The notes under the pieces: generated by a model
Told to the model about the DNA's origin: nothing
What the model saw: only the letters and a program-made list of their open reading frames with translations
The model's database searches: none
In this document: one piece after another, positions 43,854-52,675 of the stretch
Layout of the letters: every line of letters begins with the position of its first letter
How positions within the stretch are numbered: position 1 is the first letter of the stretch
NCBI GenBank assembly: GCA_017442735.1
Contig: JAFRZE010000052.1
Location: 1-64,000, forward strand
DNA: 64,000 bases
Source of the DNA: Bacillota bacterium
GTDB taxonomy: Bacteria > Bacillota > Clostridia > Lachnospirales > Bianqueaceae
Direction of reading: 5' to 3'
Position numbers and translations under genes: made by a program

Positions 43854-44895
43854 ATCGCTCCGCTTCTTCGATCAGGGCAGAAAGCAGTTCCTGTTCCGGG
43901 ACTTTACGGATGATCTGTCCTTTCCGGATCAGCAGTCCCTCTCCTTTGCCGCCGCAGATCCCGAAATCCGCGTCTTTCGCTTCTCCCGGTCCGTTGACTA
44001 CACACCCCATGACCGCTACTTTCATAGGAGTCCTGAATCGTTTCATCGCCTCGGATACCTGCTCTGCCAGTGTGATCAGATCGATCTCGGTCCGCCCACA
44101 GGTTGGGCAGGAAACGATCTCCGGTCCGAATTTCCGAATATCCAAGAAGCTGAGGATCTTCTTTGCCGTTTCGACCTCCAGTACAGGATCTCCCGTCAGA
44201 GAAACGCGGATCGTATCCCCGATCCCCTCAGAAAGAAGCTGTCCCAGAGCCAGCGCAGATTTGATCATTCCGTCCGTCCCTCCGCCGGCTTCTGTAAGTC
44301 CGACATGCAGCGGATACGGGCAATCTTTCGCGAACTCCCGGAAACTCTCCACACAGAGGCCTACGTTGGAGGCCTTGATGGCAACCACGATCTGGTCAAA
44401 GCCGGTATTCTCCAATATCCTGACGCTTCGCCAGGCGCTTTCCGAAAGAGCCTTGGCGCTTCTGCCGTATTTCTCTTCCATCTCCTTCTCCAGGGAACCG
44501 GCATTCACACCGACCCGGATCGGGACATGATACTCCCTGCAGCATTCCACTACTTTGCGAAGACGGTCTTCTCCTCCGATATTTCCCGGATTGATACGGA
44601 TCTTGTCCGCGCCGTTCTTTACGGCCTCGATCGCGAGCCGATAATCAAAGTGGATATCCGCGACCAGCGGAATATGGATCTGACTTTTTATGGCTTTGAT
44701 GGCCTCAGCGCTTTCCCGGTCCGGAACTGTCGAGCGAATGATCTCGCAACCGGCTTCTTCCAGCCGCAAGATCTGAGAGACCGTCTTCTTCACATCGGCC
44801 GTCCGGGTATTGGTCATCGACTGGATCGCGATGGGATGTCCCCCTCCGATGGGCACATTTCCGATCCAGATCTCTTTCGTATTTCTTCTCTGCAA
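43837..44895 (-). CDS. ispG: 4-hydroxy-3-methylbut-2-enyl diphosphate synthase (flavodoxin type)
   Basis: A 352-residue iron-sulfur enzyme of the MEP isoprenoid route. It converts the cyclic diphosphate made by IspF into HMBPP. The barrel carries IQSMTNT, VADIHFDYRLA and KIRINPGNIG. The [4Fe-4S] ligands are Cys263 and Cys266 (SCPTCGR), Cys298 (MGCVVNGPGE) and Glu305. The start codon is TTG with GAGGG 5 bases upstream. The next ATG falls within the conserved QSMTNT, so TTG is very likely real. It overlaps polC and follows rseP and dxr. Confidence 0.96.
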   Translation of the reverse strand: MQRRNTKEIWIGNVPIGGGHPIAIQSMTNTRTADVKKTVSQILRLEEAGCEIIRSTVPDRESAEAIKAIKSQIHIPLVADIHFDYRLAIEAVKNGADKIRINPGNIGGEDRLRKVVECCREYHVPIRVGVNAGSLEKEMEEKYGRSAKALSESAWRSVRILENTGFDQIVVAIKASNVGLCVESFREFAKDCPYPLHVGLTEAGGGTDGMIKSALALGQLLSEGIGDTIRVSLTGDPVLEVETAKKILSFLDIRKFGPEIVSCPTCGRTEIDLITLAEQVSEAMKRFRTPMKVAVMGCVVNGPGEAKDADFGICGGKGEGLLIRKGQIIRKVPEQELLSALIEEAERYEREV

Positions 44896-44913
44896 AGTGT
44901 CCCTCTTTTCTCC

Positions 44914-46005
44914 TTATCGGATCAGCCGCAGGATATCATTGAACGCAACAGCAATCATCAGTCCGAACAAAAGAACGAAACCCGCGATATAGATCGCGTT
45001 TTCGATCCTCGGATTCATGGGTTTCTTTCGGATCTTTTCGACCAGCAGGAAAATCAGCCTGCTTCCGTCAAGGCCAGGGATCAGAAACAAATTCAGAATG
45101 CCCAGATTGGCACTGATCAGGATGATGATGCTTCCGATACTGGCCAGTACCGTCAAAAATCCGTACTGGACCGCTTCGTGATAGGTCTCCCCGACCACAG
45201 AAACGATCCCGATCGGTCCGGTCAGCGCGTCGATCCCTACTTTGCCGGTCAGCAGCATTCCCAGAGACCGGATCGTGATCTCGATCTCATACCCGGTATA
45301 CCAGAAGCTTTCGGCGATTGTATCGAAAAGCGCCGGGAAGAACCCTCTTTCCCTGGTCTCCTCCGCGATACTGCCTCTGCCGCTCACGGAGAATCCCATC
45401 CGGTAACGCTGCAGTTCTTCATCATATTTCAGTGGAAACTGAAGAGTTCTTTTTTCACCGTCCGCACCGCGAACGACCAGCGTCACCTCTTCCCCCTCCT
45501 GATAATTCATGAGCAGAAAGCTGATCTTGCCAAAAACATGGATCCTCTCTCCGTTCAGACCGATGACCGTATCACCGGGGACCAGGCCTTGTTCATAAGC
45601 CGGATAATCCTCATCGACCGTCTCGATCTGCCGGCTGGTATAGCCGAGCGAGAGATTAAACACAAGTAGTAAAACAAAGGCCAGAATGAAGTTCATTACC
45701 GGACCCGCCGCGACGACCAGCGCGCGCTTCCAGATCGGCGCGCCGTTAAATGAATCCGGTTCCGGTTTTGCGTCCGGATGATCCGGATCCGGTTCCTCAC
45801 CCTTCATTCGGCAGAAACCGCCGATCGGAAAAAGACGAAGACTCACGATCAGGTCTTTCTTCGTCTTTCGCTTCAGAAGAACCGGCCCCATCCCGATGGA
45901 AAACTCTTCCACAAAGATGCCGCATTTTCTGGCCATCAGGAAATGTCCGCCCTCGTGGATCACCACGATCAGCGTAAACACTAATATCGTCAGTACAATA
46001 CTCAT
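44914..46005 (-). CDS. rseP: Site-2 metalloprotease RseP/RasP (M50)
   Basis: A 363-residue integral membrane protease that cuts substrates within the membrane, such as anti-sigma factors and leftover signal peptides. The zinc-binding HEGGH is at 17-21 in the first helix, a PDZ domain lies at about 125-205 (AYEQGLVPGDTVIGLNGERIHVFG), and the third ligand region NLFLIPGLDGSR is near the C-terminus. Four membrane helices are predicted. Its ATG overlaps the dxr stop. Confidence 0.96.
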   Translation of the reverse strand: MSIVLTILVFTLIVVIHEGGHFLMARKCGIFVEEFSIGMGPVLLKRKTKKDLIVSLRLFPIGGFCRMKGEEPDPDHPDAKPEPDSFNGAPIWKRALVVAAGPVMNFILAFVLLLVFNLSLGYTSRQIETVDEDYPAYEQGLVPGDTVIGLNGERIHVFGKISFLLMNYQEGEEVTLVVRGADGEKRTLQFPLKYDEELQRYRMGFSVSGRGSIAEETRERGFFPALFDTIAESFWYTGYEIEITIRSLGMLLTGKVGIDALTGPIGIVSVVGETYHEAVQYGFLTVLASIGSIIILISANLGILNLFLIPGLDGSRLIFLLVEKIRKKPMNPRIENAIYIAGFVLLFGLMIAVAFNDILRLIR

Positions 46006-47180
46006 ACAATATCCTTACAATAAGCTTTCACCCGTTCAGGCATACGGATGACTTCTTCGATCTCATAACTGGTGCCATGACCTGCCTCACGGCCAAGCCT
46101 ATTCAGTGCGTGATCCACCAGACGGAAGATATCCGTAAATCCTATCTTCCCCTGACGGAACTGTTCAACTGCCAGTTCATTCGCCGCCGTATAGCAGGCA
46201 GGGAAAAGGCCATCCATCTGCATGCTTTCCCGGGCCATCCGGATCGAAGGAAAGACATCTTCATCGATCGCTTCAAAGGTGAGAGGTCCCAGTTTCGTAA
46301 AATCCAGCGGCTCCATAAGCGCCCGGCCTCTTTCGGGATACATCAGCATCACTTCGATGGGAAGCCGCATATCCACCGGCCCGAGCTGCGCGAGGACCGA
46401 TCCGTCTTTCATCTCGATCATCGAATGAATGATACTTTGCGGATGAATGACGGGACAGACATTTTCCGGTTCCATTCCGTAAAGCCACTTGGCCTCGATC
46501 ATTTCTGTCCCTTTGTTCATCAGTGTCGCGCTGTCGATCGTGATTTTGGCTCCCATCCCCCAATTGGGATGCTTCAGCGCCTGTGCAAGCGTGACCGTTT
46601 TCAGCTGCTCTTTTGAATAGCCGCGGAACGGACCGCCGGAAGCGGTGAGCCAGATCTTTCTGACATCTTTTCTTCTGACGCCTTCCATGCACTGGAAAAT
46701 GGCACCATGTTCAGAATCCACCGGAAGGATCTTTATTTGATTCTCTTCGGCGATCTTCATGATATAACGGCCGGCGCAGGCCAGCGTTTCCTTATTGGCA
46801 AGCGCGATATCCTTGTGCGCCTTGATCGCCTCCACCGTCGGAACGATACCGATCATACCGACCAGCGAGGTCACGATCAGATCCGCTTCCGGAAGTGTCG
46901 CCAGTTCGATCAGTCCCGGCATCCCGACCGTCCATTGATACTGGTCCGGGGATCCCGCGAGAGAAGATAAAGCATCCTGTACCAACGGCAGATTCTTCTC
47001 ATCATAAACACAGATGACCGACGGAGAAAACTCCAGGATCTGCTCAGCAAAAAGCTGCGGCCTGTTTCCATAGGCCGCCAGCGCGATCAGTTCCAGGTTT
47101 TCTTTTTCTTTCCGGATCACATCAAGACTTTGTGTCCCGATAGAGCCGGTACTGCCAAGGACAACGATCCTTTTCTTCAT
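46002..47180 (-). CDS. dxr: 1-deoxy-D-xylulose 5-phosphate reductoisomerase
   Basis: A 392-residue enzyme for the committed step of the MEP route, using NADPH and a divalent metal. KKRIVVLGSTGSIGTQSLDVI is the nucleotide-binding start. LANKETLACAG, PVDSEHGAIFQCM and LTASGGPFRG form the active site, and HPNWGMGAKITIDSATLMNKGTEMIEA is strongly conserved. It overlaps cdsA by four bases and rseP by four, as in many Firmicutes. Confidence 0.98.
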   Translation of the reverse strand: MKKRIVVLGSTGSIGTQSLDVIRKEKENLELIALAAYGNRPQLFAEQILEFSPSVICVYDEKNLPLVQDALSSLAGSPDQYQWTVGMPGLIELATLPEADLIVTSLVGMIGIVPTVEAIKAHKDIALANKETLACAGRYIMKIAEENQIKILPVDSEHGAIFQCMEGVRRKDVRKIWLTASGGPFRGYSKEQLKTVTLAQALKHPNWGMGAKITIDSATLMNKGTEMIEAKWLYGMEPENVCPVIHPQSIIHSMIEMKDGSVLAQLGPVDMRLPIEVMLMYPERGRALMEPLDFTKLGPLTFEAIDEDVFPSIRMARESMQMDGLFPACYTAANELAVEQFRQGKIGFTDIFRLVDHALNRLGREAGHGTSYEIEEVIRMPERVKAYCKDIV

Positions 47181-48034
47181 AGGATCACCTCAAACAGCTC
47201 CAATACGAAGACAACGATCGGAGCCACAAAAAGCATCGAATCAAACCGGTCCAGAATACCGCCGTGGCCCGGGATCAGATTACTGTAGTCCTTGATCCGC
47301 ATCACACGCTTGATGGAGGAAGCGAACAGATCTCCGCCGATAGAAGCCAGCGATCCGAGAAAACCGATCAGCATGGAAAGTTTCAGCATCACGCCGCTTT
47401 CCACCTCTACTGTCCTGGCAATAATAAGTCCGTACAGAGTACAAAGGATCACAGAGCCAAGGACGCCGCCAACAGCTCCCTCGATCGTTTTCTTGGGGCT
47501 GAGTCGCGGACTCAGCTTATGCTTGCCAAACACCATTCCGGTAAAGTAAGCCAGTGTATCGCTGCCCCATGCGGCGGCAACCACATACCAGACATAAAAC
47601 TGTCCGTTATCCGCGTCTCTCAGGATATAGACAAAAGAGAAAAGCATCGGGATATACAGCACCGCAAACGCGGTAGCCGCCGCATCCGCGAATTTTCTTT
47701 TCGGGTACATGGTGACACAAAGAACCATCAGAACCATGACAAGGCAGGTGAAATAATAAAGCGTCACATGTCCGTTCCAGATCTGCCTCTTGAAGAAAAA
47801 CAGCAGGATGTACCATACGACAGCGGCGATCATGCTGGTATATACGAAAGGTCGGTACATCACTTGTTTGATACCGTCAGGCTGAGGGATCGCCTTGGAG
47901 AGCGCCGACCCAAGTTCAAACAGGCCTCCCAGAGACAGCAGCATAAGCGCTGCCAGAAGCACATTGCCGCCTAAAAAAAGAATGGCAGTCAGCAGGATGA
48001 TCAGTACGATGCCACTGATGATTCTTGTCTTCAT
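47177..48034 (-). CDS. cdsA: Phosphatidate cytidylyltransferase
   Basis: A 285-residue membrane enzyme that forms CDP-diacylglycerol from phosphatidate and CTP. About seven membrane helices are visible. The signature is AWGSDTLAYFTGMVFGKHKLSPRLSPKKTIEGAVGG followed near the end by SNLIPGHGGILDRFDSMLF. It is the phospholipid counterpart of uppS within this cluster and overlaps both neighbours by four bases. Confidence 0.97.
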   Translation of the reverse strand: MKTRIISGIVLIILLTAILFLGGNVLLAALMLLSLGGLFELGSALSKAIPQPDGIKQVMYRPFVYTSMIAAVVWYILLFFFKRQIWNGHVTLYYFTCLVMVLMVLCVTMYPKRKFADAAATAFAVLYIPMLFSFVYILRDADNGQFYVWYVVAAAWGSDTLAYFTGMVFGKHKLSPRLSPKKTIEGAVGGVLGSVILCTLYGLIIARTVEVESGVMLKLSMLIGFLGSLASIGGDLFASSIKRVMRIKDYSNLIPGHGGILDRFDSMLFVAPIVVFVLELFEVIL

Positions 48035-48735
48035 TCTTCTTCTCTCCCTCCGAATCTTCTCTGCCGTGAGCTATAGCTTTCAAGGGCTTTTTCCAGTTCG
48101 CTTTCGTCAAATTCAGGCCAGTAACAGTCGGTGAAATACAGCTCTGAATAGGCGATCTGCCAAAGCAGGAAATTGCTGATCCTCTCCTCGCCGGAAGTAC
48201 GGATCACCAGATCGGGATCCGGAATATCCGCGGTATCCAGATAGGAGGAAACCAGCGCTTCGTCTATCTTCTCAGGCGGGATCCGCTCTTCCCTCATGCG
48301 TCGGCAAGCCCGGATCAGTTCATCCCTCCCGCCGTAATTGAGGGCGACTGTCAGGTTGAGATTCTTCATCTCCCTGGTATCTTCTTCCATCTCTCTGATC
48401 AGTTCCCTAAGTTCCGGACTTAATCTCTGCCGGTCTCCGATCACGCGGATCCGGATCCCTTTACGCATCGCGTCGACTTTGTTTTTTGTCAGGTACCGTT
48501 TCAGAAGCGCCATCAGATAGGAGACTTCTTCCTCGGAACGTTTCCAGTTTTCCGTAGAAAACGCGTAGACCGTCAGATACGGGATCCCCCGCTCGATCAA
48601 CAAATCTCCGACTTTTTCTACATTATCGGCACCGGCTTTATGCCCCTGCTGACGTAAAAGTCCATATTTTTTCGCATACCGTCCATTCCCGTCAAGAATA
48701 ATGGCAATATGGCGGGGCAGCTTTTCTGTATTCAT
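48031..48735 (-). CDS. uppS: Undecaprenyl diphosphate synthase
   Basis: A 234-residue cis-prenyltransferase that makes the C55 lipid carrier for cell-wall synthesis. The start is at MNTEKLPRHIAI (GGTGG 5 bases upstream); a longer frame would read through the upstream hairpin. Motifs: IAIILDGNGRYAKKYG with catalytic Asp15, LTVYAFSTENWKRSEEEV, and PDLVIRTSGEERISNFLLWQIAYSELYF near the C-terminus. It uses the isoprenoid units made by dxr, ispG and ispF. Confidence 0.97.
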   Translation of the reverse strand: MNTEKLPRHIAIILDGNGRYAKKYGLLRQQGHKAGADNVEKVGDLLIERGIPYLTVYAFSTENWKRSEEEVSYLMALLKRYLTKNKVDAMRKGIRIRVIGDRQRLSPELRELIREMEEDTREMKNLNLTVALNYGGRDELIRACRRMREERIPPEKIDEALVSSYLDTADIPDPDLVIRTSGEERISNFLLWQIAYSELYFTDCYWPEFDESELEKALESYSSRQRRFGGREEE

Positions 48736-48771
48736 TTGAACCACCGTTTCATTTTTTATCAAACTGATGAA

Positions 48772-48820
48772 ATGCCCCGATCCTTCTCCTGAAAGGATCC
48801 AGGCGGAAGGACCGGGGCAT
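48772..48820 (-). terminator. Long hairpin between frr and uppS, possible terminator or attenuator
   Basis: ATGCCCCGATCCTTC (48772-48786) and GAAGGACCGGGGCAT (48806-48820) pair over 15 bases with one mismatch. A competing inner hairpin GATCC...GGATC overlaps it. T-rich but interrupted sequence follows on the minus strand before uppS. It may partly stop transcription between the translation genes and the lipid genes. Confidence 0.5.
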
Positions 48821-48842
48821 GCCTGATCCGTTCTGATCAATA

Positions 48843-49403
48843 TCAGACAGCCATGACCTCTTTCGTTTTGATGTCGACCATCTGATCTACTTTCTTGATA
48901 TAATCGTCAGTCAGTTTCTGGAGCTTTTCTTCCAGATCCTTCTGATCATCTTCCGTGATAATGCTTTCTTTCTTTTCTTTCTTGATCAGTTCCATGACAT
49001 CACGGCGGATATTGCGAAGGGCGACTTTCGCGCCCTCTCCGCGCTTTCTGACATCCTTGCTGGTCTCTTTACGTTTTTCCTCGGTCAGCTCCGGGAAAAC
49101 AAGACGAATGACTTTACCGTCGTTGTTCGGGTGGATACCCAGATCCGAGACCATGATCGCCTTTTCGACTGTTTTCAGCATATTGGATTCCCAGGGCTGA
49201 ATGACGATCATTCTTGGTTCAGGTACACTGACATTACCGACCTGCTGGATCGGGGTCGGCGTTCCGTAATAATCAACCATAATACGGTCCAGCACATGCG
49301 GATTCGCACGTCCGACACGAATCGTATTATATTCGCTTTCGAGATTGGCGATCGCCTTCTCCATCCTGACTTTGCAGTCCTCGATCTCCTGTTGTTTTAC
49401 CAT
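48843..49403 (-). CDS. frr: Ribosome recycling factor
   Basis: A 186-residue factor that, with EF-G, splits ribosomes after termination. Family blocks are ANLESEYNTIRVGRANPHVLDRIMVDYYGTPTPI, QPWESNMLKTVEKAI, SDLGIHPNNDGKVIRL and EERRKE-like EEKRKETSKDVRKRGEGAKVALRNIRRD. It has the normal length and lies 19 bases after pyrH. Confidence 0.98.
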   Translation of the reverse strand: MVKQQEIEDCKVRMEKAIANLESEYNTIRVGRANPHVLDRIMVDYYGTPTPIQQVGNVSVPEPRMIVIQPWESNMLKTVEKAIMVSDLGIHPNNDGKVIRLVFPELTEEKRKETSKDVRKRGEGAKVALRNIRRDVMELIKKEKKESIITEDDQKDLEEKLQKLTDDYIKKVDQMVDIKTKEVMAV

Positions 49404-49422
49404 GGTTTTGCCTCCTTATAAA

Positions 49423-50118
49423 TCAGATAATATCTGTACCGATCTTTTCACCTTTGATCGCTCTGCAAATGCTTCCCTCCTCAGAGAGCGCGAACAGTTT
49501 GCAGGGCATATGATTATCCATCAGGAACGCCGCGGCCGTCAGATCGATGACCCGAAGTGTCTTGGCCAGCATTTCCTGATAGGTCAGACAGTCATATTTC
49601 TTCGCATTTGGGTTGATATTCGGATCCGAATCATATACACCGTCCACGTTTTTCGCCATCAGGATAAGGTCCGCTTCTATCTCTACGGCACGCAGCGCGA
49701 CACCCATATCTGTTGAGAAGAACGGATGTCCGGTGCCTCCCGCAAAGAAGACAACTTTTCCTTCTTTCAGGTCTTTCAGCGCTTTATCTTTATTGAAGAC
49801 TTCAGTATAAAGACCGATCGGATATGGCGTATAAACGGATGTATCCATTCCTTCCGTCCGAAAGACTTCGGAGACATAAAGACAGTTCATGACTGTCGCC
49901 AGCATGCCGATCTGATCCGCTTTTACACGGTCGATCCCTTCACTGCTGCGCCCTCTCCAGAAATTGCCTCCTCCGATCACGATACCGATCTGGCATCCGA
50001 GTTCTTTTGCTTCTCTGACCTGAGCGGCTACCTTTTTCGCTTCGGCGAGATTCAGGCTGAAACCCGCTTCTCCCGACAGCGCCTCTCCGCTCAGTTTCAA
50101 TATGATCCTCTGAACCAT
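49423..50118 (-). CDS. pyrH: UMP kinase
   Basis: A 231-residue bacterial UMP kinase of the amino-acid kinase fold, forming UDP for pyrimidine supply. Motifs: RIILKLSGEALSG, IGIVIGGGNFWRG, VFFAGGTGHPFFSTDMGVALRAVEIEADLILMAKNVDGVYDSDP. Its place before frr is canonical, but dut now separates it from tsf. Confidence 0.98.
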   Translation of the reverse strand: MVQRIILKLSGEALSGEAGFSLNLAEAKKVAAQVREAKELGCQIGIVIGGGNFWRGRSSEGIDRVKADQIGMLATVMNCLYVSEVFRTEGMDTSVYTPYPIGLYTEVFNKDKALKDLKEGKVVFFAGGTGHPFFSTDMGVALRAVEIEADLILMAKNVDGVYDSDPNINPNAKKYDCLTYQEMLAKTLRVIDLTAAAFLMDNHMPCKLFALSEEGSICRAIKGEKIGTDII

Positions 50119-50196
50119 TGTAAGATACCTTTCCTTCAGGATAGAATTGGTCTCCTGATATCATATCATATCCGGCGTGGAATTTCAATCTTTCAT

Positions 50197-50718
50197 CTAT
50201 ACTTTAGCGTTCGTCGAGCCGAATCCTCCGTCCCGAAGCTCGTGTGCCTGTGTAAAGAAATCACGGTCCGGAATATACAGTTCGAAGATCCCCTGGCAGA
50301 AAGCCTCTCCCCGTTCGATATGAAGACTTTTGTTTCCTTCATTGCGGATCTTGATAAAGATACACCCGTCGTTCTGAGAGTTTCCATAGTAGTCTTCGTC
50401 AATAATACCGATCGTGTTGGCCAGACGGGTATAATACTTGAACCCCAGCCCTGACTTGGGGACGATAGAAAGACGGGTATAACGATGGCAGTGGGCTTTG
50501 ATCCCGGTAGGCACCCGGATCTCCTCGCCCGGTTCAAGATCAAATGAAAATGGTGCGAAGAAATCCGCGCCGGCCGATCCTCCGGTCGCGATCTTTGGGA
50601 GAAAGACATCCTCCTCTTTTAATCCCACCGATTCCCTGACATCATCACGGACAGGTTCGTAATAACACTCCGAAGAAAGTTCTTCGATCAGAAGATCCAG
50701 CAGTTTTTTCCCTTCCAT
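50197..50718 (-). CDS. dut: dUTP diphosphatase (trimeric type)
   Basis: A 173-residue enzyme that removes dUTP and supplies dUMP. All five motifs are visible: AGADFFAP (49-56), PKSGLGFK (87-94, with Lys where Arg is common), GIIDEDYYGN with catalytic Asp107 (104-113), RGEAFCQGIF (136-145) and RDGGFGST (162-169). The N-terminus has about 40 extra residues (LLDLLIEELSSECYYEPVRDD) before the beta core. It sits between the tsf terminator and pyrH, an unusual insertion in the rpsB-tsf-pyrH-frr order, and links two pyrimidine nucleotide enzymes. Confidence 0.93.
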   Translation of the reverse strand: MEGKKLLDLLIEELSSECYYEPVRDDVRESVGLKEEDVFLPKIATGGSAGADFFAPFSFDLEPGEEIRVPTGIKAHCHRYTRLSIVPKSGLGFKYYTRLANTIGIIDEDYYGNSQNDGCIFIKIRNEGNKSLHIERGEAFCQGIFELYIPDRDFFTQAHELRDGGFGSTNAKV

Positions 50719-50761
50719 CTCCTCTTCCCCCTGACAGAATAGCTTGATCCATTATAATCCA

Positions 50762-50801
50762 TGCAATAGAAAAAGGGAAGATGCAAAATACATCTTCCCT
50801 T
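50762..50801 (-). terminator. Terminator of rpsB-tsf
   Basis: AAGGGAAGATG and CATCTTCCCTT form an 11-bp stem with a 7-base A/T loop. On the minus strand TTTTTCTATTG follows. It separates rpsB-tsf from dut-pyrH-frr. Confidence 0.88.
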
Positions 50802-50832
50802 CTTGTTCACGAACCGGATTTTCTGTAACCGA

Positions 50833-51765
50833 TTACTTATTCATCTGTTTGGCAACTTCCGCAGCGAAATCTTCCTGCTTCTTTTCGATACCTTCACCTG
50901 TCTCGAAACGGATGAACCGCTCGACTTTGATCTCGGTACCGTTTTCCTTGCCGACAGCTGCCAGATACTGGCCGACAGTCTTCTCGGTGTCAAGGAAGAA
51001 TTCCTGGTTCATGAGGCAAACCTCGGTCAGACGTTTCTTCATCTTACCGATCGCCATCTTTTCCTGGACCTGCTGAGGTTTGTTCGCGTTCTTGGGATCC
51101 TGGGCGATCTGGCCGAGAATGATCTCATTCTCTTTAGCCGTCCATTCAGCCGGAATGCTGGCCTCGTCAAGGAACAGAGGATTCAGCGCGGCGACCTGCA
51201 TCGCAACATTCTTAACAGCCTTTTTGACATTGTCATTGACGTTGTCGCAGGTAACGCTCACCAGAACGGCGATCCTTCCGCCGCCATGCAGATAGGAACC
51301 AATATAGGATTCAGAGACAAGCTGCTCAAAACGACGAATCTGCAGATTCTCGTGGATAACGGCAACTTTTTCCACCAGCGCGTCACCGACGGTCTTGGAA
51401 GCATCTTCGATCCAGGGCTCAGCTTTGAACTCGTCCATATTCTTCGCGGTAGTAGCAAGTGCCTGAGCACTGACATTCGCGACGAAATCCTTGAACAGAT
51501 CGTTCTTGGCAACGAAATCAGTTTCGGAGTTGACTTCGACAACGACCGCTTTCTTGAAATCATCAGCAACTTTGAAAGCAACCAGACCTTCTGCGGCGAT
51601 ACGGCCGGCCTTCTTGGCAGCCATAGCCAGACCGGCTTTGCGAAGCACTTCAACAGCGCTCTGGACATTGCCGTCGGTCTCGATCAGGGCTCTCTTGCAG
51701 TCCATAATTCCTGCGCCGGTCAGATCGCGCAGTTCTTTTACCATCTGTGCGGTTACGTTAGCCAT
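50833..51765 (-). CDS. tsf: Elongation factor Ts
   Basis: A 310-residue nucleotide exchange factor for EF-Tu. The N-terminal UBA-like domain AQMVKELRDLTGAGIMDCKRALIETDGNVQSAVEVLRKAG is typical, and EVNSETDFVAKNDLFKDF and the LLEQPFV-equivalent LMNQEFFLDTEKTVGQYL are further markers. Its ATG shares a base with the rpsB stop (TAATG). Length and order are normal. Confidence 0.98.
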   Translation of the reverse strand: MANVTAQMVKELRDLTGAGIMDCKRALIETDGNVQSAVEVLRKAGLAMAAKKAGRIAAEGLVAFKVADDFKKAVVVEVNSETDFVAKNDLFKDFVANVSAQALATTAKNMDEFKAEPWIEDASKTVGDALVEKVAVIHENLQIRRFEQLVSESYIGSYLHGGGRIAVLVSVTCDNVNDNVKKAVKNVAMQVAALNPLFLDEASIPAEWTAKENEIILGQIAQDPKNANKPQQVQEKMAIGKMKKRLTEVCLMNQEFFLDTEKTVGQYLAAVGKENGTEIKVERFIRFETGEGIEKKQEDFAAEVAKQMNK

Positions 51766-52523
51766 TATTCATTCTCCTCTTCGGTTTCGACAACTTCTTC
51801 CTCGGGCTCTTCTTCACTCTCGGGAGCGGGCGTATTCTGTTCGCCCTGGTTCGCTTCGATGACAGCGTCCGCGATCATACCGGCGATCAGTTTGACGGCA
51901 CGGATAGCATCATCGTTTCCGGGGATCACGTAGGTGATCTCTTCGGGATCGCAGTTGGTATCAACGATCGCAACGGTAGGAATACCAAGAATGTGGGATT
52001 CCTGAACCGCGATCTGTTCCTTGTGCGGGTCAACGATGAAGATCAGGTCAGGCAGACGATCCATCTTACGGATACCGTCCAGGTTTCTCTGCAGCTTTTC
52101 AAGCTCTTTGCGAAGGTTCATGACTTCCTTCTTCGGAAGGGCCTCAAACATGCCTTCATCTTCCATCTTTTCAAGCTCTTCCATGCGAGCGACACGGCTG
52201 CGGATCGTCTTGAAATTGGTGAGCATTCCGCCCAGCCAGCGGCTGTTGACATAGTACATTCCGCAGCGCTCAGCTTCGACTTTCATGGTCTCCTGCGCCT
52301 GCTTCTTGGTACCGACAAACAGAACTGTTCCGCCGTCAGCGACGATGTTCTTGACTGCGGCATAAGCCTCGTCGACCTTGCGGCTGGTCTTCTGCAGATC
52401 GATAATGTAGATCCCGTTTCTTTCAGTGAAGATATACGGAGCCATCTTCGGGTTCCATCTTCTGGTCTGGTGACCGAAATGAACACCGGCCTCCAGGAGC
52501 TGTTTCATAGAAATCACGCTCAT
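51765..52523 (-). CDS. rpsB: 30S ribosomal protein S2
   Basis: A 252-residue protein of the small subunit. The start [27 protein letters not shown] has GGAGG 8 bases upstream; an earlier ATG is less well placed. [46 protein letters not shown] and [23 protein letters not shown] are conserved. The C-terminal 35 residues are acidic ([16 protein letters not shown]), a common clostridial extension. The leader contains a hairpin that could serve autoregulation. Confidence 0.98.
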   Translation of the reverse strand: MSVISMKQLLEAGVHFGHQTRRWNPKMAPYIFTERNGIYIIDLQKTSRKVDEAYAAVKNIVADGGTVLFVGTKKQAQETMKVEAERCGMYYVNSRWLGGMLTNFKTIRSRVARMEELEKMEDEGMFEALPKKEVMNLRKELEKLQRNLDGIRKMDRLPDLIFIVDPHKEQIAVQESHILGIPTVAIVDTNCDPEEITYVIPGNDDAIRAVKLIAGMIADAVIEANQGEQNTPAPESEEEPEEEVVETEEENE

Positions 52524-52572
52524 GTTACATTCCTCCATAGATTGGTTTTTTTCCTCCTCCGATCCGATATCT

Positions 52573-52600
52573 GCCGGATACCCATATGGGAACCGCCGGC
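52573..52600 (-). promoter_or_regulatory. Structured leader of rpsB-tsf mRNA
   Basis: GCCGG and CCGGC enclose an inner palindrome CCCATATGGG (52581-52590). The leader from the promoter to the rpsB ATG is about 105 bases. Autogenous control of rpsB by S2 through its leader is established in E. coli; here it is only suggested by the structure. Confidence 0.4.
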
Positions 52601-52634
52601 ACGGACCCGGAGTGTGGACTATTCACAAAATGGC

Positions 52635-52663
52635 ATTTTACCATATTTGCAGCATAAAGTAAA
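52635..52663 (-). promoter_or_regulatory. rpsB-tsf promoter
   Basis: TTTACT and TAAAAT on the minus strand are spaced by 17 bases. The -35 box lies just past the stop of the sigma factor gene. Confidence 0.6.
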
Positions 52664-52675
52664 GAGTTTTTTGCG

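Noticed and set aside
40857-45669. Very long open frames on the plus strand (about 560 and 630 codons) opposite polC, ispG and rseP
   Set aside because: They mirror the codon pattern of strongly conserved minus-strand genes, show no recognisable domains and no suitable ribosome sites. The same is true of long antisense frames opposite smc, polA, dxr, groEL and topA.
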